From contig BCHU01000014.1 of assembly GCA_001599715.1 (NCBI GenBank), forward strand, positions 868,001-932,000: a stretch of 64,000 nt of DNA, in the 5' to 3' direction. The translations under genes were made by a program, and so were the position numbers. Positions 44,090 through 55,472 of the stretch are shown here, piece by piece. Position 1 is the first letter of the stretch. Every line of letters begins with the position of its first letter. This DNA is from Phaeotremella fagi. Lineage: Eukaryota; Basidiomycota; Tremellomycetes; Tremellales; Phaeotremellaceae. Below the pieces are notes generated by a model. The model made no database searches, was not told the DNA's origin, and saw nothing but the letters and a program-made list of their open reading frames with translations.

Positions 44090-46296
44090 ATGACTGAAGT
44101 TCAGCAAGTAGCAGATCGAGCTTGGTGGAAAGAAGCGACAGTTTACCAGGGTAAGTGATTGATTTGTGTGACAACTGATCAAGCAGTGTATCCTGTACGT
44201 CAAACACGTTATCGACATACTAATCCCAGGCGTCTTTCGCTGATCATGCTGACAATGGTCATGGTACTATGCGAGGTATCCTGGAACGTATTCCATATCT
44301 GAAAGAACTTGGAGTGGACATGGTCTGGCTTTCGCCTTGCTACGAAAGTCCTCAGGCAGATATGGGTTATGACATTTCAAAGTGGGTACAGAGAATGTGA
44401 TAAAACTAACGCCCAGTTACCAAAAGATCGACCCTCGTTATGGTACTCTGGATGACTGGGACGCTGTCAAAGACGCATGTCATGAGAGAGGGATGCGACT
44501 AGTAATGGACCTTGTAGTGAACCACAGTTCTGATCAAGTAAGTAACCTGTCCTTAAATCCACTCACCTGACACCTTCCAGCATGCATGGTTCAAAGAATC
44601 ACGGTCTTCTAAAACCAATCCTAAAAGAAACTGGTATCATTGGCATCCAGGAAAAATCGACAGTGAAGGCAAACGGGTTCCTCCAAACAACTGGAAATCG
44701 AGTTTTGGAGTGTGAGCAAACGCCTCTGCGAAAACACTGACAATCGTAGAGGTTCCGCTTGGCAATGGGATGAGGGTTCAGAAGAATATTATCTCCATCT
44801 TTATTTGACAGAGCAACCAGATCTGAACTGGGAGTGTGAGGAGCTTAGACAAGCGGTGTATACGATGATGAAATGGTGGCTTGATCGGGGAGCTGATGGG
44901 TTCAGAATGGATGTCGTGAGTCAATCTCGAAATTGGACCCCTAATTCATCTTGACAGATAAACTACATATCGAAAGCACCTGGCTACCCGGATGCACCTA
45001 TCACAGTACCTGGACGTGAATTTCAGAGTTTTGGTTCGCTCTCAGTCAATCGTCCTCGAGTTCATGAATTCCTCAAAGAGATGCATCGAGAAGTCCTTAG
45101 TCATTACGATTGCTTCTGGTAAGATTGATTTTGTTATCCAACTGACCTGTCAGCGTTGGCGAATGTCCTGGATCTGATGGCCCAGAATCGTTCGCTTTGT
45201 ACTCTCAACCTGAGAATAAGGAGCTGCAAATGGTTTTCCATTTCCATCAGTAGGTCATCTGCCTTGCAACATCCAAGCTAACTTTACGTAGCCAAGGATT
45301 CGACCGGGTTCAGAGAGCTTGGGGACGTAGCTGGAACCCAGAATGGAAACTCACGGAAATGAAGAAAAGATTCAACACTTGGAATGTTGAGCTACCTCGG
45401 GAGGGCGGTTGGAACTCTAACTAGTGAGCTCTGATGTGGACTCGCGCTGACCAACCAAGTCTCGAGAACCACGACCAGTCGAGAATCATTTCTCGTCTTG
45501 CCTCTGATCACCCTGACAACCGTCTTGTCAGTGCTAAGCTATGTTGTATGCTGCATACCACTCTCACCGGTACTCTTTTCGTGTACCAAGGACAAGAAAT
45601 CGGTATGGTCAATATTCCCAAAGATTGGTCAGAAGAAGAATACAAAGATATCGAAGCTGTTCAGAATCTTCAGGGTGAAAGAGAATACCTCAAGCAACAG
45701 GGTATCTCAGAAGAGGGGACGATGAAGGAAGTTTTGAAAAGTCTTCGAATGACTGCTAGAGACAATGGAAGAACCCCAATGCAGGTGGGTGAAAGTGTGG
45801 GATTGTGCTTACACTGTCTAGTGGGACGACTCCCTGTATGCTGGATTCTCCCAAGCCAAGCCATGGATGCGTGTTCACGACGATTACAATGTATGGAATG
45901 CGAAGAGCCAAATGGCAGACCCGCATTCTGCCTGGTCATTCTGGCAAAAGATGCTACAGATCCGTAAACAATATCCCGTCTTGATCTATGGTATGTACTG
46001 TATGTGTACATCAACTAACAAGTCTAGGCGAGTTTATCCCATTAGACGTAGAATCTGAAGAGAATTACGCCTACATTCGTCACGATCATGCCACTGGACA
46101 GCGTGTCTTGGTCGTCTTGAACTTTGCCAAAGGTAAAGATGGCATGGGATCAGCCGTCTCGTTCGATCCTTTTGCCTTTGGTGTTGATGTCAGTCAAGCA
46201 ACAATGCTGATATCTAATGGTGCAAGTGATGCTTCAAGTACCGTTGATACGCCAATACAGTTAGCAAAGTGGGAAGGAAGAGTTTATCTACTTTAA
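44090..46296 (+). CDS. alpha-glucosidase / oligo-1,6-glucosidase (GH13)
   Basis: About ten short introns; starts [20 protein letters not shown] at 44090 and ends [10 protein letters not shown]13 regions in order: [49 protein letters not shown] (nucleophile Asp), [11 protein letters not shown] (acid/base Glu, completed by a splice), [10 protein letters not shown] (transition-state Asp, also across a splice) and RTPMQWDD. It hydrolyses maltose/isomaltose-type alpha-glucosides. There is no signal peptide, so it is intracellular and would need a permease such as the MFS genes nearby. Confidence 0.93.
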
Positions 46297-46956
46297 CATC
46301 ATGCATGAATGGACCTGTACCTTTTTCGGTACATGAAACAACTTCTTTTGAGCTTCATACAGATCAAATCACAAATGCTACAATGCATGAGCTTGACTAA
46401 TATTCAAGACCGCATGCGGTCTTCAATGTAGTTGCAAAACTCGAGTGAGACTTTCATACACGCAAACTTTCTCTGACAGTAAGGACAATAGTTCGTTGTT
46501 GCCACCGCCTCTTAACTCCTTCGGACTGATGTATTGGGTGTCTAAATGATTGAGTGATCAGTCAAGTTCACACCTCAAACGTAGTCGTGTGAACAAGAGT
46601 ATTCCGCCACTGAGATCAGCTCTCTACTCCTGGACCCGGATTCACACCAACCTATCATCACCGCGTGACTATCAATCCATACGGTAGCTCCTATCGGGCT
46701 GATGTCGTGATTAATCTGCACTCCTATCAGCATATCTAAATATATCTTTTCTATCTGCAACGCTATCAAGTTCAAATACATTGTCGGCTTGGCGATAGGC
46801 AAGTTTCTATAATTAGATTTTGTCAACTTCGCAGTCCGGAAGAACCGACTCCAGAAGCAGGGTCACATATTTAATCAATGTCCCTTATCAAAACCCTATG
46901 TATATATTCGAAGAGAATAACAGACACATCTCCCCATTATTCACTTACTTCACACC
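46297..46956. other. intergenic, nothing recognised
   Basis: 3' flank of the glucosidase and promoter of the next transporter. No repeat or RNA gene is identified. Confidence 0.3.
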
Positions 46957-48885
46957 ATGTCTACACCTGACAACATCTCTGAGAAACACGCTTCCTCTGG
47001 CAACCATGACGTCGCTGTCTACGATGTCACTGAAAAAGAAGCACACTTTACTCTTTCCGACATTATCAAAGGAGGTGCTGTTCAAGCTCTCACTCCGTTT
47101 GAACGTAAAGCAGCCTTGATCAATGCGTAAGTGATTGGAAAGTTAAGCGTGCTTACTGTTCTAGTGAGATCGACAAGTTTGGTTTCGGTAGATATCAAAT
47201 CTGTATCTGGTTCTTGTGTGGTTTTGGTTACTTCCTTGATCTCGCTTGGTCACAGGGCGTTGGATTGGCAGCTGCTGCCATCTAGTGAGTTAAATCATCA
47301 GGACTTTTACTCATACCTTTAGTCAAGAGATGGGAGTACCTTCTACCAAGACTGGTTTGATCTTCACATGTGCCAACGCTGGTCTAGCGTGAGTGATTCT
47401 TTCTGGATGAACACTAATATACAGTATCGGTGCCTTTGGTTTCGGTATCATCACTGACATCGTTGGCCGTAAATGGGCTTTCCAACTTACTTGTTTGATC
47501 TGTTCCGTGTTTGGTATGCTTCTTGTAAGTGACTCAAAACTACCCTTGACTGATCTCAATAGGCGGCCTGTAAATTCAACTACAATGCGATCTGTGGTAT
47601 CTACTTCCTCGCCTCCATTGGTCTCGGTGGAAACATCCCCATCGATGCTACTATCGCTTTGGAGTATCTTCCTCAAAACCGTCGCTTCTTGGTAGCTTTG
47701 CTCTCCATGTGGGTTACCTTTTTTTCCATCATTTTTGAGTCTTTTTAACGTATTTTTAGGTGGCAACCGATCGGGGTTGTAGGCGCCTCAGCCATCGCAT
47801 TTGGAACGACTGCGAAATACCGTTGTGCTACAACAGTTCCAGCACTTCCAGCTTGTGATTCTGTCGCTGACGGAGCCGCTTGTTGTGCTGTGGCGGATAA
47901 CATGGGTTGGAGATATTCAGTCATCATTATCGGTGGTATCACTCTCGTCGTTTTCTTCTTACGATACTTTGTTTTCAAATTCCACGAGTCTCCAAAGTTC
48001 CTTCTTGGTCGTGGACGTGAACAAGAAGCTATCGACTCTCTTCACAAAATTGCCGCTTTCAACAGATGTGCTCCTCCAACCTTGACGGTCGAGGACTTCC
48101 ACGCTATCGACCTGCAATGCGGTGTTACCGAGGAAGAGAAGGAAGCTAGGAAGAGCGCCAAGAGTGTCCTTGTAAACGTCGTCCACAGTCTTAACCATCT
48201 TAAAGGATTGTTCGGTAACAAGCTTGAGACTTTTATCTTCTTCCTTTTGGCTCTTGCATACATGGTGAGTCAGCTACGGAGTTACCGTTTATTGACATTC
48301 AGGGTGATTATTGGTCCTTCAATCTTGCTGGTTCTTTCCTTCCTATCGTCCTTCTTCAAAAGAACATTTCAAGTGGTAAAAATACAGTCACCGATACCTA
48401 CCGCGATTACATTTACGTTTATCTTCCTGGTACCATTGGGGCGATTTTAGCTCTGGCTTCTATTCAAATGCCTATTCTAGGTCGTAAATGGTCATTGGTT
48501 CTTTCAGCTTTACTTCAAGGTCTCGCAATGGCAATGTACACTCAAGTCAACTCTACCGTCGGTTACGTTGCTCTTAACGCGTTTGAGTATATCATGCAAA
48601 CAGTAAGTTTCTACCAAAGTAGTACCACTGACACCCTGCTAGTTCTTCAACGCTGTTCTCTACGCCTCTGCTCCTGAATTGTTCGACACTTCCTACAGAG
48701 CCAGTGCCAGTGGAATGCTTTCATGTCTCGGTCGTATCGCAGGTATCGCCGCTCCGTTCGCTGGTCAGCATTTCCTCGCAGAAGCAAGTTCTGGTATTCT
48801 CTGGCTCGGAGCAGGTGGTATCTGGTTATCCAGTCTTTCAATGATCTTCCTCCCCGTTGAGATGAGATATAGACAAATGTACTAG
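46957..48885 (+). CDS. MFS transporter, SVOP/phosphate-permease-like
   Basis: Spliced gene from MSTPDNISEKHASSGN at 46957 to MRYRQMY and TAG. The sequence IDKFGFGRYQICIWFLCGFGYFLDLAW begins helix 1. IGAFGFGIITDIVGRKWAF is the 2-3 loop, and ASIGLGGNIPIDATIALEYLPQNRR contains the acid pair typical of the metabolite:H+ symporter / SV2-SVOP-like group. The central loop is long and contains LLGRGREQEAIDSL. The C-terminal half has ILGRKWSLVLSALLQG and YRASASGMLSCLGR. It lies in the plasma membrane by family; its substrate is unknown. It differs clearly from the maltose-type permeases in this window. Confidence 0.85.
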
Positions 48886-50019
48886 GTGTTCAGAAGGGCA
48901 TAGATGGATCTGGGTTGCTTTTGACGCGGGATGGAAAGGCGTCTAAGGGAAAGATGTTTAATGGAAAGCCGTTTTGTATATAGATCAGTTGGGATGCTAA
49001 ATCATATCCAACAAGTATATTGCATTTATCCTGAAGTAATCAAACTAGGGAACAGACACGACTGCAAACAACACACACAAAATAGGGTTAGTTGGGACCA
49101 TATGGGCGGTGTACAGCTGGGATGTATCACTGTGTGATACGTTGTAGTTTGTCTCTCGACATTCTCCCAGATTGCCTGTAGAACCTTCATTGCATGGATC
49201 TGAGGGTGTATTGTTATGATTTTCGTCACAGAATTGGATACTGTGAGAAGCTGCAAGGTTGGTGTCTTTTCGCATAAGAGCAGCAAGTCGCAGAACGATT
49301 TTGATGAGATGTTATTTCCGTTGAATATTGGGTGAGTATGTTTTGCTTGTTGGTTTGTGTCATCCAGACAACGATGAAGAGTCCGTGCAGCCACGTGTGC
49401 CATATCAAAAAGCGCTTACGTAATATATATATATCATCATACCATCAATATATCTTGCGTTCGTATAAGAATCGTCCAGAATTCAAAGGTAACTACTATT
49501 AAAGCTAGCACGCTCTCTACCCCTCTACAGCTCTCCATCGGTGGTCTCCATGCATTTCTACTATAAACCTTTATCGGTTTATGCGTCGTCATCAAAAGCG
49601 ATCAAGTTCCACCGAAATATCGAAAGCCGGCCTTGACGATAGAGTCCATACTGGAGGTGGTTTTGGAATACATGGGATGATTTGTTAGGATAGACTGGGG
49701 TTAGCATGGCAGCTGTTGTAGGTAGTCTGGACATGGAATCATTGCTTCGGATGGTACATAGTCCAATGTTTTAGTATGATACATAGGATTTGGTTGAGAA
49801 AGCTGAAAGTGGCAGTCACCTGATACTCACGTGGCCGCACAGACTTCGAACAATTTCCTCCGCCTAGGGATTTCCGACCAGATATCTTGATATAGGCTTA
49901 TCCGCCCAGATCCTATACGGTAGAAAATCAAATCAACCTCTACCTGTCGGAGGCAGGGTTCAGAGATAAGGGACCCACTTTAAAAGTCGTAGCCTGTTAT
50001 CTAATTTAACGATACCCGC
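48886..50019. other. 1.1-kb intergenic region, nothing recognised
   Basis: Contains a short AT dinucleotide run at about 49422-49432 and otherwise unique sequence. Minus-strand frames here are short and overlap each other. No tRNA-like fold was seen by eye. Confidence 0.35.
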
Positions 50020-51264
50020 ATGGATCTTTCTCCAATTTCATCTTCTTCAAACTTATCAACTCTTTCTTCAGAATCATCTTTCACTGAAATCAACTACGAC
50101 ATGGCTGAACAACCTACTTCCCGCGGTCTTACCAATGGTACCTCCACTCCTGCTAAATCTTCACCTGCTCTCCAAGTCGAGAGACGTGATTATGTTGATT
50201 TAGCCCCCACCAACAGAGAAAGAGCTCATCCTATGGAAGGATTCGACGACATCTACACCGACATTGTTGATTACATTGTCAGATGTACTCATCTTATCTG
50301 GGATGAAAGAGAAATCGGTTTAATATATACTCATTACACCCACAACTGTGTTCTTTACGGTACAATGGGTACGATATACGACAGAGAATCTGTTGTTCGC
50401 GATACAATCCAACGTCTGGTTTCCCTCCCTGAGAGACGTGGGATGGCTACTCAAGTTCTATGGAACGGTGACGATCAAAAGGGTTTCTACACTTCTCACT
50501 TGGTTACTGGTTCCGGTAGACACACTCAACACGGTCATTACGGTCCACCAACCGGTAGAACTTTTGTTTCGCGTACCATTGCCGACTGTATGATTTACAA
50601 AAACCGTATCTACCGTGAATGGGTTGTCGCAGATCAAATGGCAATCGTTCTTCAACTCGGACTAGATCCAAACATTCTTGCTGAGCGTGCAGCCAAAGCT
50701 TTATTCGACAAGGGTCTCACCGCTATCGACATTGGAGAGAATCGTCGTATGCTCGGTCAATTACCTCCGGACGCCGAGGCAGATCTCTCCATCGCCAACA
50801 ACGAAGTCGAAGCTGAAACATTGAAGTGGTTACATGAAGTCTTCAACAAACGTATGTTTGGTGGTATCAAAAAACTCTACGCCTCCAACGCTCAATATCA
50901 TGGTCCTAAAATGGCCGAACTCTATGGTCCTGCTGCCGTCTTACATCAACATCTGGGTCTTGTCGGTTCGTTACCTGATTGTATCTACATGCCTCAAAAC
51001 ATCTTGTCAACTCCATGTGAAGAAGGTGGTATCAAGGTTGCGGTTAGATGGGTTATTGAAGGTCGTCATTTGGGTTACGGTATCTTGACAGAACTTGGTG
51101 AACCAACTGGTCATCGTCTTCAAATTATGGGAATGACGCATTATCATTACAAAGATGGAAAGATTGTTGACGAGTGGAATGTTTACGACGAACTTTCATT
51201 ACTCGCTCAAATCAAACTCGCCAACATGGTAGAAAAGGCAAGGGCTGAGAAGAACTTGGCTTAG
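50020..51264 (+). CDS. tandem SnoaL-like (NTF2 fold) protein, intronless
   Basis: Single exon of 414 residues from the ATG at 50020. Alternative in-frame starts exist, for example MAEQPTS at 50101. Two SnoaL/NTF2-like domains are visible. The first runs about residues 75-215 (RCTHLIWDEREIGLIYTHY, GRTFVSRTIADCMIYKNRIY-REW). The second runs about 265-400 (LKWLHEVFNKR, YHGPKMAELYG, LQIMGMTHYHYKDGKIVDEW). The -YKNRIYREW- and -KDGKIVDEW- endings are typical of SnoaL-type proteins, which include polyketide cyclases and ester cyclases. The reaction is unknown. The lack of introns contrasts with all conserved neighbours and suggests transfer from bacteria (inference). Confidence 0.8.
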   Translation: MDLSPISSSSNLSTLSSESSFTEINYDMAEQPTSRGLTNGTSTPAKSSPALQVERRDYVDLAPTNRERAHPMEGFDDIYTDIVDYIVRCTHLIWDEREIGLIYTHYTHNCVLYGTMGTIYDRESVVRDTIQRLVSLPERRGMATQVLWNGDDQKGFYTSHLVTGSGRHTQHGHYGPPTGRTFVSRTIADCMIYKNRIYREWVVADQMAIVLQLGLDPNILAERAAKALFDKGLTAIDIGENRRMLGQLPPDAEADLSIANNEVEAETLKWLHEVFNKRMFGGIKKLYASNAQYHGPKMAELYGPAAVLHQHLGLVGSLPDCIYMPQNILSTPCEEGGIKVAVRWVIEGRHLGYGILTELGEPTGHRLQIMGMTHYHYKDGKIVDEWNVYDELSLLAQIKLANMVEKARAEKNLA

Positions 51265-51616
51265 TGTAGTTTATATACAGCTTGGCTCGATGTATTTATT
51301 GCATTTTCACGAGAGTGCAAGTGTGTTTTTTGTTTCGTTCAGCCCAGTAATGTTGGTATACCATCGATTCCAGTTATGTCTACCAGCACCATACGTCCAT
51401 CTTTCCATAAACATGTCAGCTAACTCCCGTAAGAAGGGTTTATCTTGATAGTCGTTATTTATCACGTCTCATAGCAGAATGAAACTGCAGATGCACAAAA
51501 GATTTTCGAAGAAAATGCATAATAATATGGTACAAATCCCAGATCGATCTCATCCTCGAAGATCTGCCTAAACATGAGTTAGCTTAGTGTCCTAAAATTA
51601 CCAAATCACCACCTAC
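51265..51616. other. convergent intergenic, nothing recognised
   Basis: Shared 3' region of two convergent intronless genes. No feature is seen. Confidence 0.3.
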
Positions 51617-52147
51617 CTAACGAATGAATTGGTCCACAAAGTTAGCCCCAAGTCCAACTTTAGCATAATGCTCTCTAGCCAAGTCGATCTTTGAGAAAAC
51701 ATCCTCGACAGCTACTGGAACTCCCTTTGGATCGACATAGATGTAAGCACCGGTGACATGGAAGAGTGTGATCATTTCGGTGACACCTTCTGGAACCTCC
51801 AATGTATGGATATCTCCAGGTGGCTCGAAGGCATAACTTCCTTCTTCAGCCCACCAATCGTGTTCTAAATAGTGCCATCTACCTCTTAACACTGTTGCGT
51901 GTACTGGACCAGCGTGACGATGTCTAGAGAGGATACCAGATTTACGAACACGAAGAAGATTGACGAAATAACCGTGGGAGACAGAGAACATGAGTGGACG
52001 GAACCATACGTCCTTTGTTTGAGGAACCCATAACCTTTCATCCGTGTTGTCTAGATCCAAGACGTTTCCGACAACGAGATCTTCGGGGACTTTGTAGAGA
52101 GGAGGACCGGAGTAGGGCACTGCGGCCATGTCTGTTGGACGTGACAT
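51617..52147 (-). CDS. ChrR/DAD-type cupin (2,4'-dihydroxyacetophenone dioxygenase-like), intronless
   Basis: Single exon of 176 residues from MSRPTDMAAVPYSGPPLYKVP at 52147. The cupin core has the first motif SRHRHAGPVHATVLRGRWHY (metal His residues) and the second motif SYAFEPPGDIHTL with a further His. The flanks (VVGNVLDLDN, WFRPLMFSVSHGYFVNLLRV, LFHVTGAYIYVDP) match the DAD-like group. Those enzymes cleave aromatic ketones using iron in bacteria; the fungal substrate is unknown. It is convergent with the SnoaL gene, and both lack introns, consistent with joint bacterial origin (inference). Confidence 0.82.
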   Translation of the reverse strand: MSRPTDMAAVPYSGPPLYKVPEDLVVGNVLDLDNTDERLWVPQTKDVWFRPLMFSVSHGYFVNLLRVRKSGILSRHRHAGPVHATVLRGRWHYLEHDWWAEEGSYAFEPPGDIHTLEVPEGVTEMITLFHVTGAYIYVDPKGVPVAVEDVFSKIDLAREHYAKVGLGANFVDQFIR

Positions 52148-52913
52148 TAATGTGATTGGTGTTTGAGGAAATGCGAGGGTGTTGTCGAGTTTCGGGGTTG
52201 AGTTCTTGGAAGTTTTTTGACAGATGGGTTGATATAGAGGTTGAAAATTGTGAGTTTTGAAATCAACTGATATCGATAGGTTGGGACAAGCGTTGGGAAA
52301 GCCGATCTGACAAAATCTTTGGTCGGCGGGATATCCGATCTGGGGAATCGCAAGGCCATTGGACTAAAAGGTCGAATTAGGACATGAATTTACAAGAATC
52401 CATGGGTCGGACAAATCCGTAATGCCGATTTTTGGTACATCTTTGGCAGCTTTCATCACATCAAATGCATGTATTGAGATGCTTTGAAATAGTAAAAAGG
52501 TCATTGCCAATGGATTTTTAACTCCTCACCCTTTTCTTCTCTGAAATTGCTTTTAATTCAACGTGTCATGTGAATGGCTCAGAAGAAAAGTGCCACAAAA
52601 CGCGGAGTTGCGATAGTTTACGAACTTTATGCATCTTCATTTACATTGGGACATTGGCGCCTGCAAACAACTTCGCGCTCGTACCAAAAACAGTTGTTCC
52701 TCGAACTCATGAGACATTCGCTGCTTAGAAACCGCTGAAACATGAAACAGTGATATAGAATCGGATGCATTATCAACTATGAAACAAACTCTTTTCCAAA
52801 AAACTAATCCGGACTTGAGAAAACACTACTACGAAAAGAAAATTTTGAAACAAGATCACCATGCCCGAACCCGTACCATATCTCATGAATGAGATCTTTT
52901 TCATCAAGTGGAC
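52148..52913. promoter_or_regulatory. cupin promoter region with two inverted CGG sites
   Basis: CGG-N5-CCG at 52327-52337 (CGGGATATCCG) and CGG-N6-CCG at 52408-52419 lie about 180 and 260 bases upstream of the cupin start. Such pairs are typical Zn2Cys6 targets. The part beyond 52500 shows nothing. Confidence 0.4.
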
Positions 52914-54994
52914 TTAGAAGTCCTCATTAGCGTCGATCTTGGTAGAAGCGAATTTACGAGCAGAAACGCCACGTTCAAAGAGGATATCTGTTGGAGTCAG
53001 CGATGATCGTATCTCGACAGTAAAACACTCACCAAGCTCTCTGAAAGTCCTTCCTTTACATTCTGGGAGTCTGAAGTAAACCCAGATGGAGACCAAGAGA
53101 CCAGATCCAGCCCAGAAGAAACCAGAGTAACCTCCCCAGTTCCATGCGGTTGGGTTCAATTGGTAGCTCAAGAGGACACCGATCGGAATACCCATCTGCG
53201 AAGGGTCAGTTGTGTTCACTGAGAATAGGTGATCAACTCACAATGTTGTAGGCATTTCTTGCAAGGCCGACTGTCAATCCTCTGAGGCGGGTAGAGGAAC
53301 TAGAGAGGTGCTTAGTTTTGATAACTGGAAAGAAGCAGCGGGACTCACATTTCGCCAACAATGCAGTAAGCCAGTGGACCGACACTGAGATCAAAAAAGA
53401 AGACCCAGAGTAACATCATAACGGCTTGTGCCCATTTGGCTCCTGGTTGAGTCTTTGCTGGGATGGTTAGGATACCGAGAATGAAGAGACTAGCGTATTG
53501 TCAGAATTGCAATGGTACCCAAATGAAGCAAACTTACAGAGCAGTAAGACCAAAGGTACCCCAAACCATCAAAGTTCTGCGACCAAATTTGTTCAAGAAG
53601 AACCAAGACAAGAGAGTGCCAACGAAAGCCATGGCGGTGGAGCCAAGATTGAACGAGAACGAGTCACTGGCTGAGACACCGGCTTGTTCGAGGAAGTAAA
53701 CGAATTGACCAGTGAAACCAAGACTAGAGTGGGTTAGACAAGAATTCCATTGAAAAGAAAGTACTCACCCAGCAAGAGTTTGAGAGGCCCAAGCGAAACA
53801 GGCAATTTCCGTTCGACGAAGATCACTACCTTTGAAACAGTCAAGATAGGTAGCTCCCGCAGAAACTTGTTTTTCATGTTCATCAGTTCTGATCATCATA
53901 GCGACAGTGTCCTTTGGATCGACGGTTGAGCCTTTCTTTTGAATCCTAGCGACTGATGCGGCAGCTTCTTCGAATCTACCAGCTCGGACGAGGAACCATG
54001 GTGACTCTGGTGCAAAGTGAATAAGGATGATAAGAGGGATGGGCCAGATCCATTGAACAGCGAATGGAATTCTGTAAGCCCATTCATCGGTTCTCGTGGC
54101 CATGGCTTTGAGTACACCTGCGGCAAGGAATTGACCAATGATCCAGCAAAGATTGACATATGTCTGGAAGTTAGCAGAGATTTGATTTCAAGACATACGG
54201 TGAGGTATCCTCTGAGTGCAACTGGAGTGATTTCACTGGCATAGGAGACGACACTAGCTTGGAAAGTTCCCCTGCAAAGTGTTGGTTTGGAAACGATATA
54301 TAGGCGTAGATCACTTACCAAGCCCAACCACAGAGATGGTAGCCGATAGCGAGCATTATCTAAGTAATATGAGCACCGGTTTTCGCACAAATGACTTACA
54401 ATGTTTTGAGCAAAGAATACAATAAAGATGAAACAGAACATGGCGACGAGTCCGACTTGAATGACTCTTCTGTAGCCGTATCGTTGTTGGAACCAAGAGG
54501 CAGCGAAGATAGACCTAAGTTGTAAGTACCAAGAACCGCCTTTCGAGACATACAGGATGGATCCAACACCTGAACATTGACCGAGGCCACTTTGCCAGGC
54601 TGCCGAGAGTTGGTAACCGGATTCAGCATCGACGTAGGTACCAAACTTTTCTCTGAAAGCTGGGATACCGTTGAAGTTTCCCTGTAGTCACATCAGTACA
54701 GTAGGATTTCAGGATGGATGGGCTTACTGGAAGAGCAGTGTCGTAACCTTCCATGATAATACAAAGTGAGATGGCGAAACTCCAAAAGACTGCTTTAGGA
54801 TAATCTCTGATTGCCTCTCTGAAAGTCATCGCTTGCTCAGCGAGCTCAGCATTGATAGCACCTTGTTTATCGGTAAAGGCATTGTGGTTGGCACTTTCGA
54901 TGTGGTCGAGAGAACCTTTTTCGTCGATATTCTTGTTGTCGCTTTCATAGACGTTTGATTTGGTGTCTGGCCTAATGTCTAAGACTGAGGTCAT
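52914..54994 (-). CDS. MFS sugar transporter, maltose/alpha-glucoside permease type (3)
   Basis: Spliced minus-strand gene from MTSVLDIRPDTKSNVYESDN at 54994 to STKIDANEDF at 52914. It has a cytosolic N-terminus with an acidic stretch, then MEGYDTALPV in helix 1, SEITPVALRGYLTV, PESPWFLVRAGRFEEAAASV, VDPKDTVAMMIRTDEHEKQV in the central loop, and PECKGRTFRELGECF and FERGVSARKFASTKI at the end. It is a fungal alpha-glucoside/sugar H+ symporter by family. It is divergent from the alpha-galactosidase gene across 478 bp, which suggests uptake of an alpha-galactoside (inference). Confidence 0.88.
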
Positions 54995-55472
54995 TTTGTT
55001 GAAGATTTTGTCTTGTTATTGGATCGGTTTCTGGTTGACTTCTCAGAGAGTTGTGAAGTTGTTGTTGAGCTTGAGGAAACGAAACATTTTATCGAAGAGA
55101 TTCTCCAGATATAAATATCAAGAAATGTGGAGTTCCCGCGGGACACCTGTCGGTGCAGATCGAGAAATGATGCATCACGTGCGTTTAATGCGAGTATAAG
55201 CCGAGATTGAGCAGAGCTCTTTGCGATACGAGTCCGAGAACGTCAATTGCGGATGCACTATAACTATTGCGAGAAAGGGAGAACAAAGAAGGGATGTAGA
55301 TTGGGTAGATACATTCCACACTTTATTCCCCAAGGACATTCACAACGCATCACTGATCGTAAACGAAACTCCAACATTCACTTCACCAACTTATCTTTCA
55401 TCAATCTCTGGCTATACCAGTTTTCAAATCAATACTTGTTTACAACCACTCCAAAGATGCACTCGATCTCTG
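54995..55472. promoter_or_regulatory. divergent promoter of permease 3 and alpha-galactosidase
   Basis: Holds the perfect 10-bp palindrome TCCCGCGGGA at 55134-55143 between the two divergent genes, and the string CCTGTCGG just after it. A site for a shared regulator is possible. Short plus-strand frames here (for example 55221-55493) are not supported. Confidence 0.4.
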
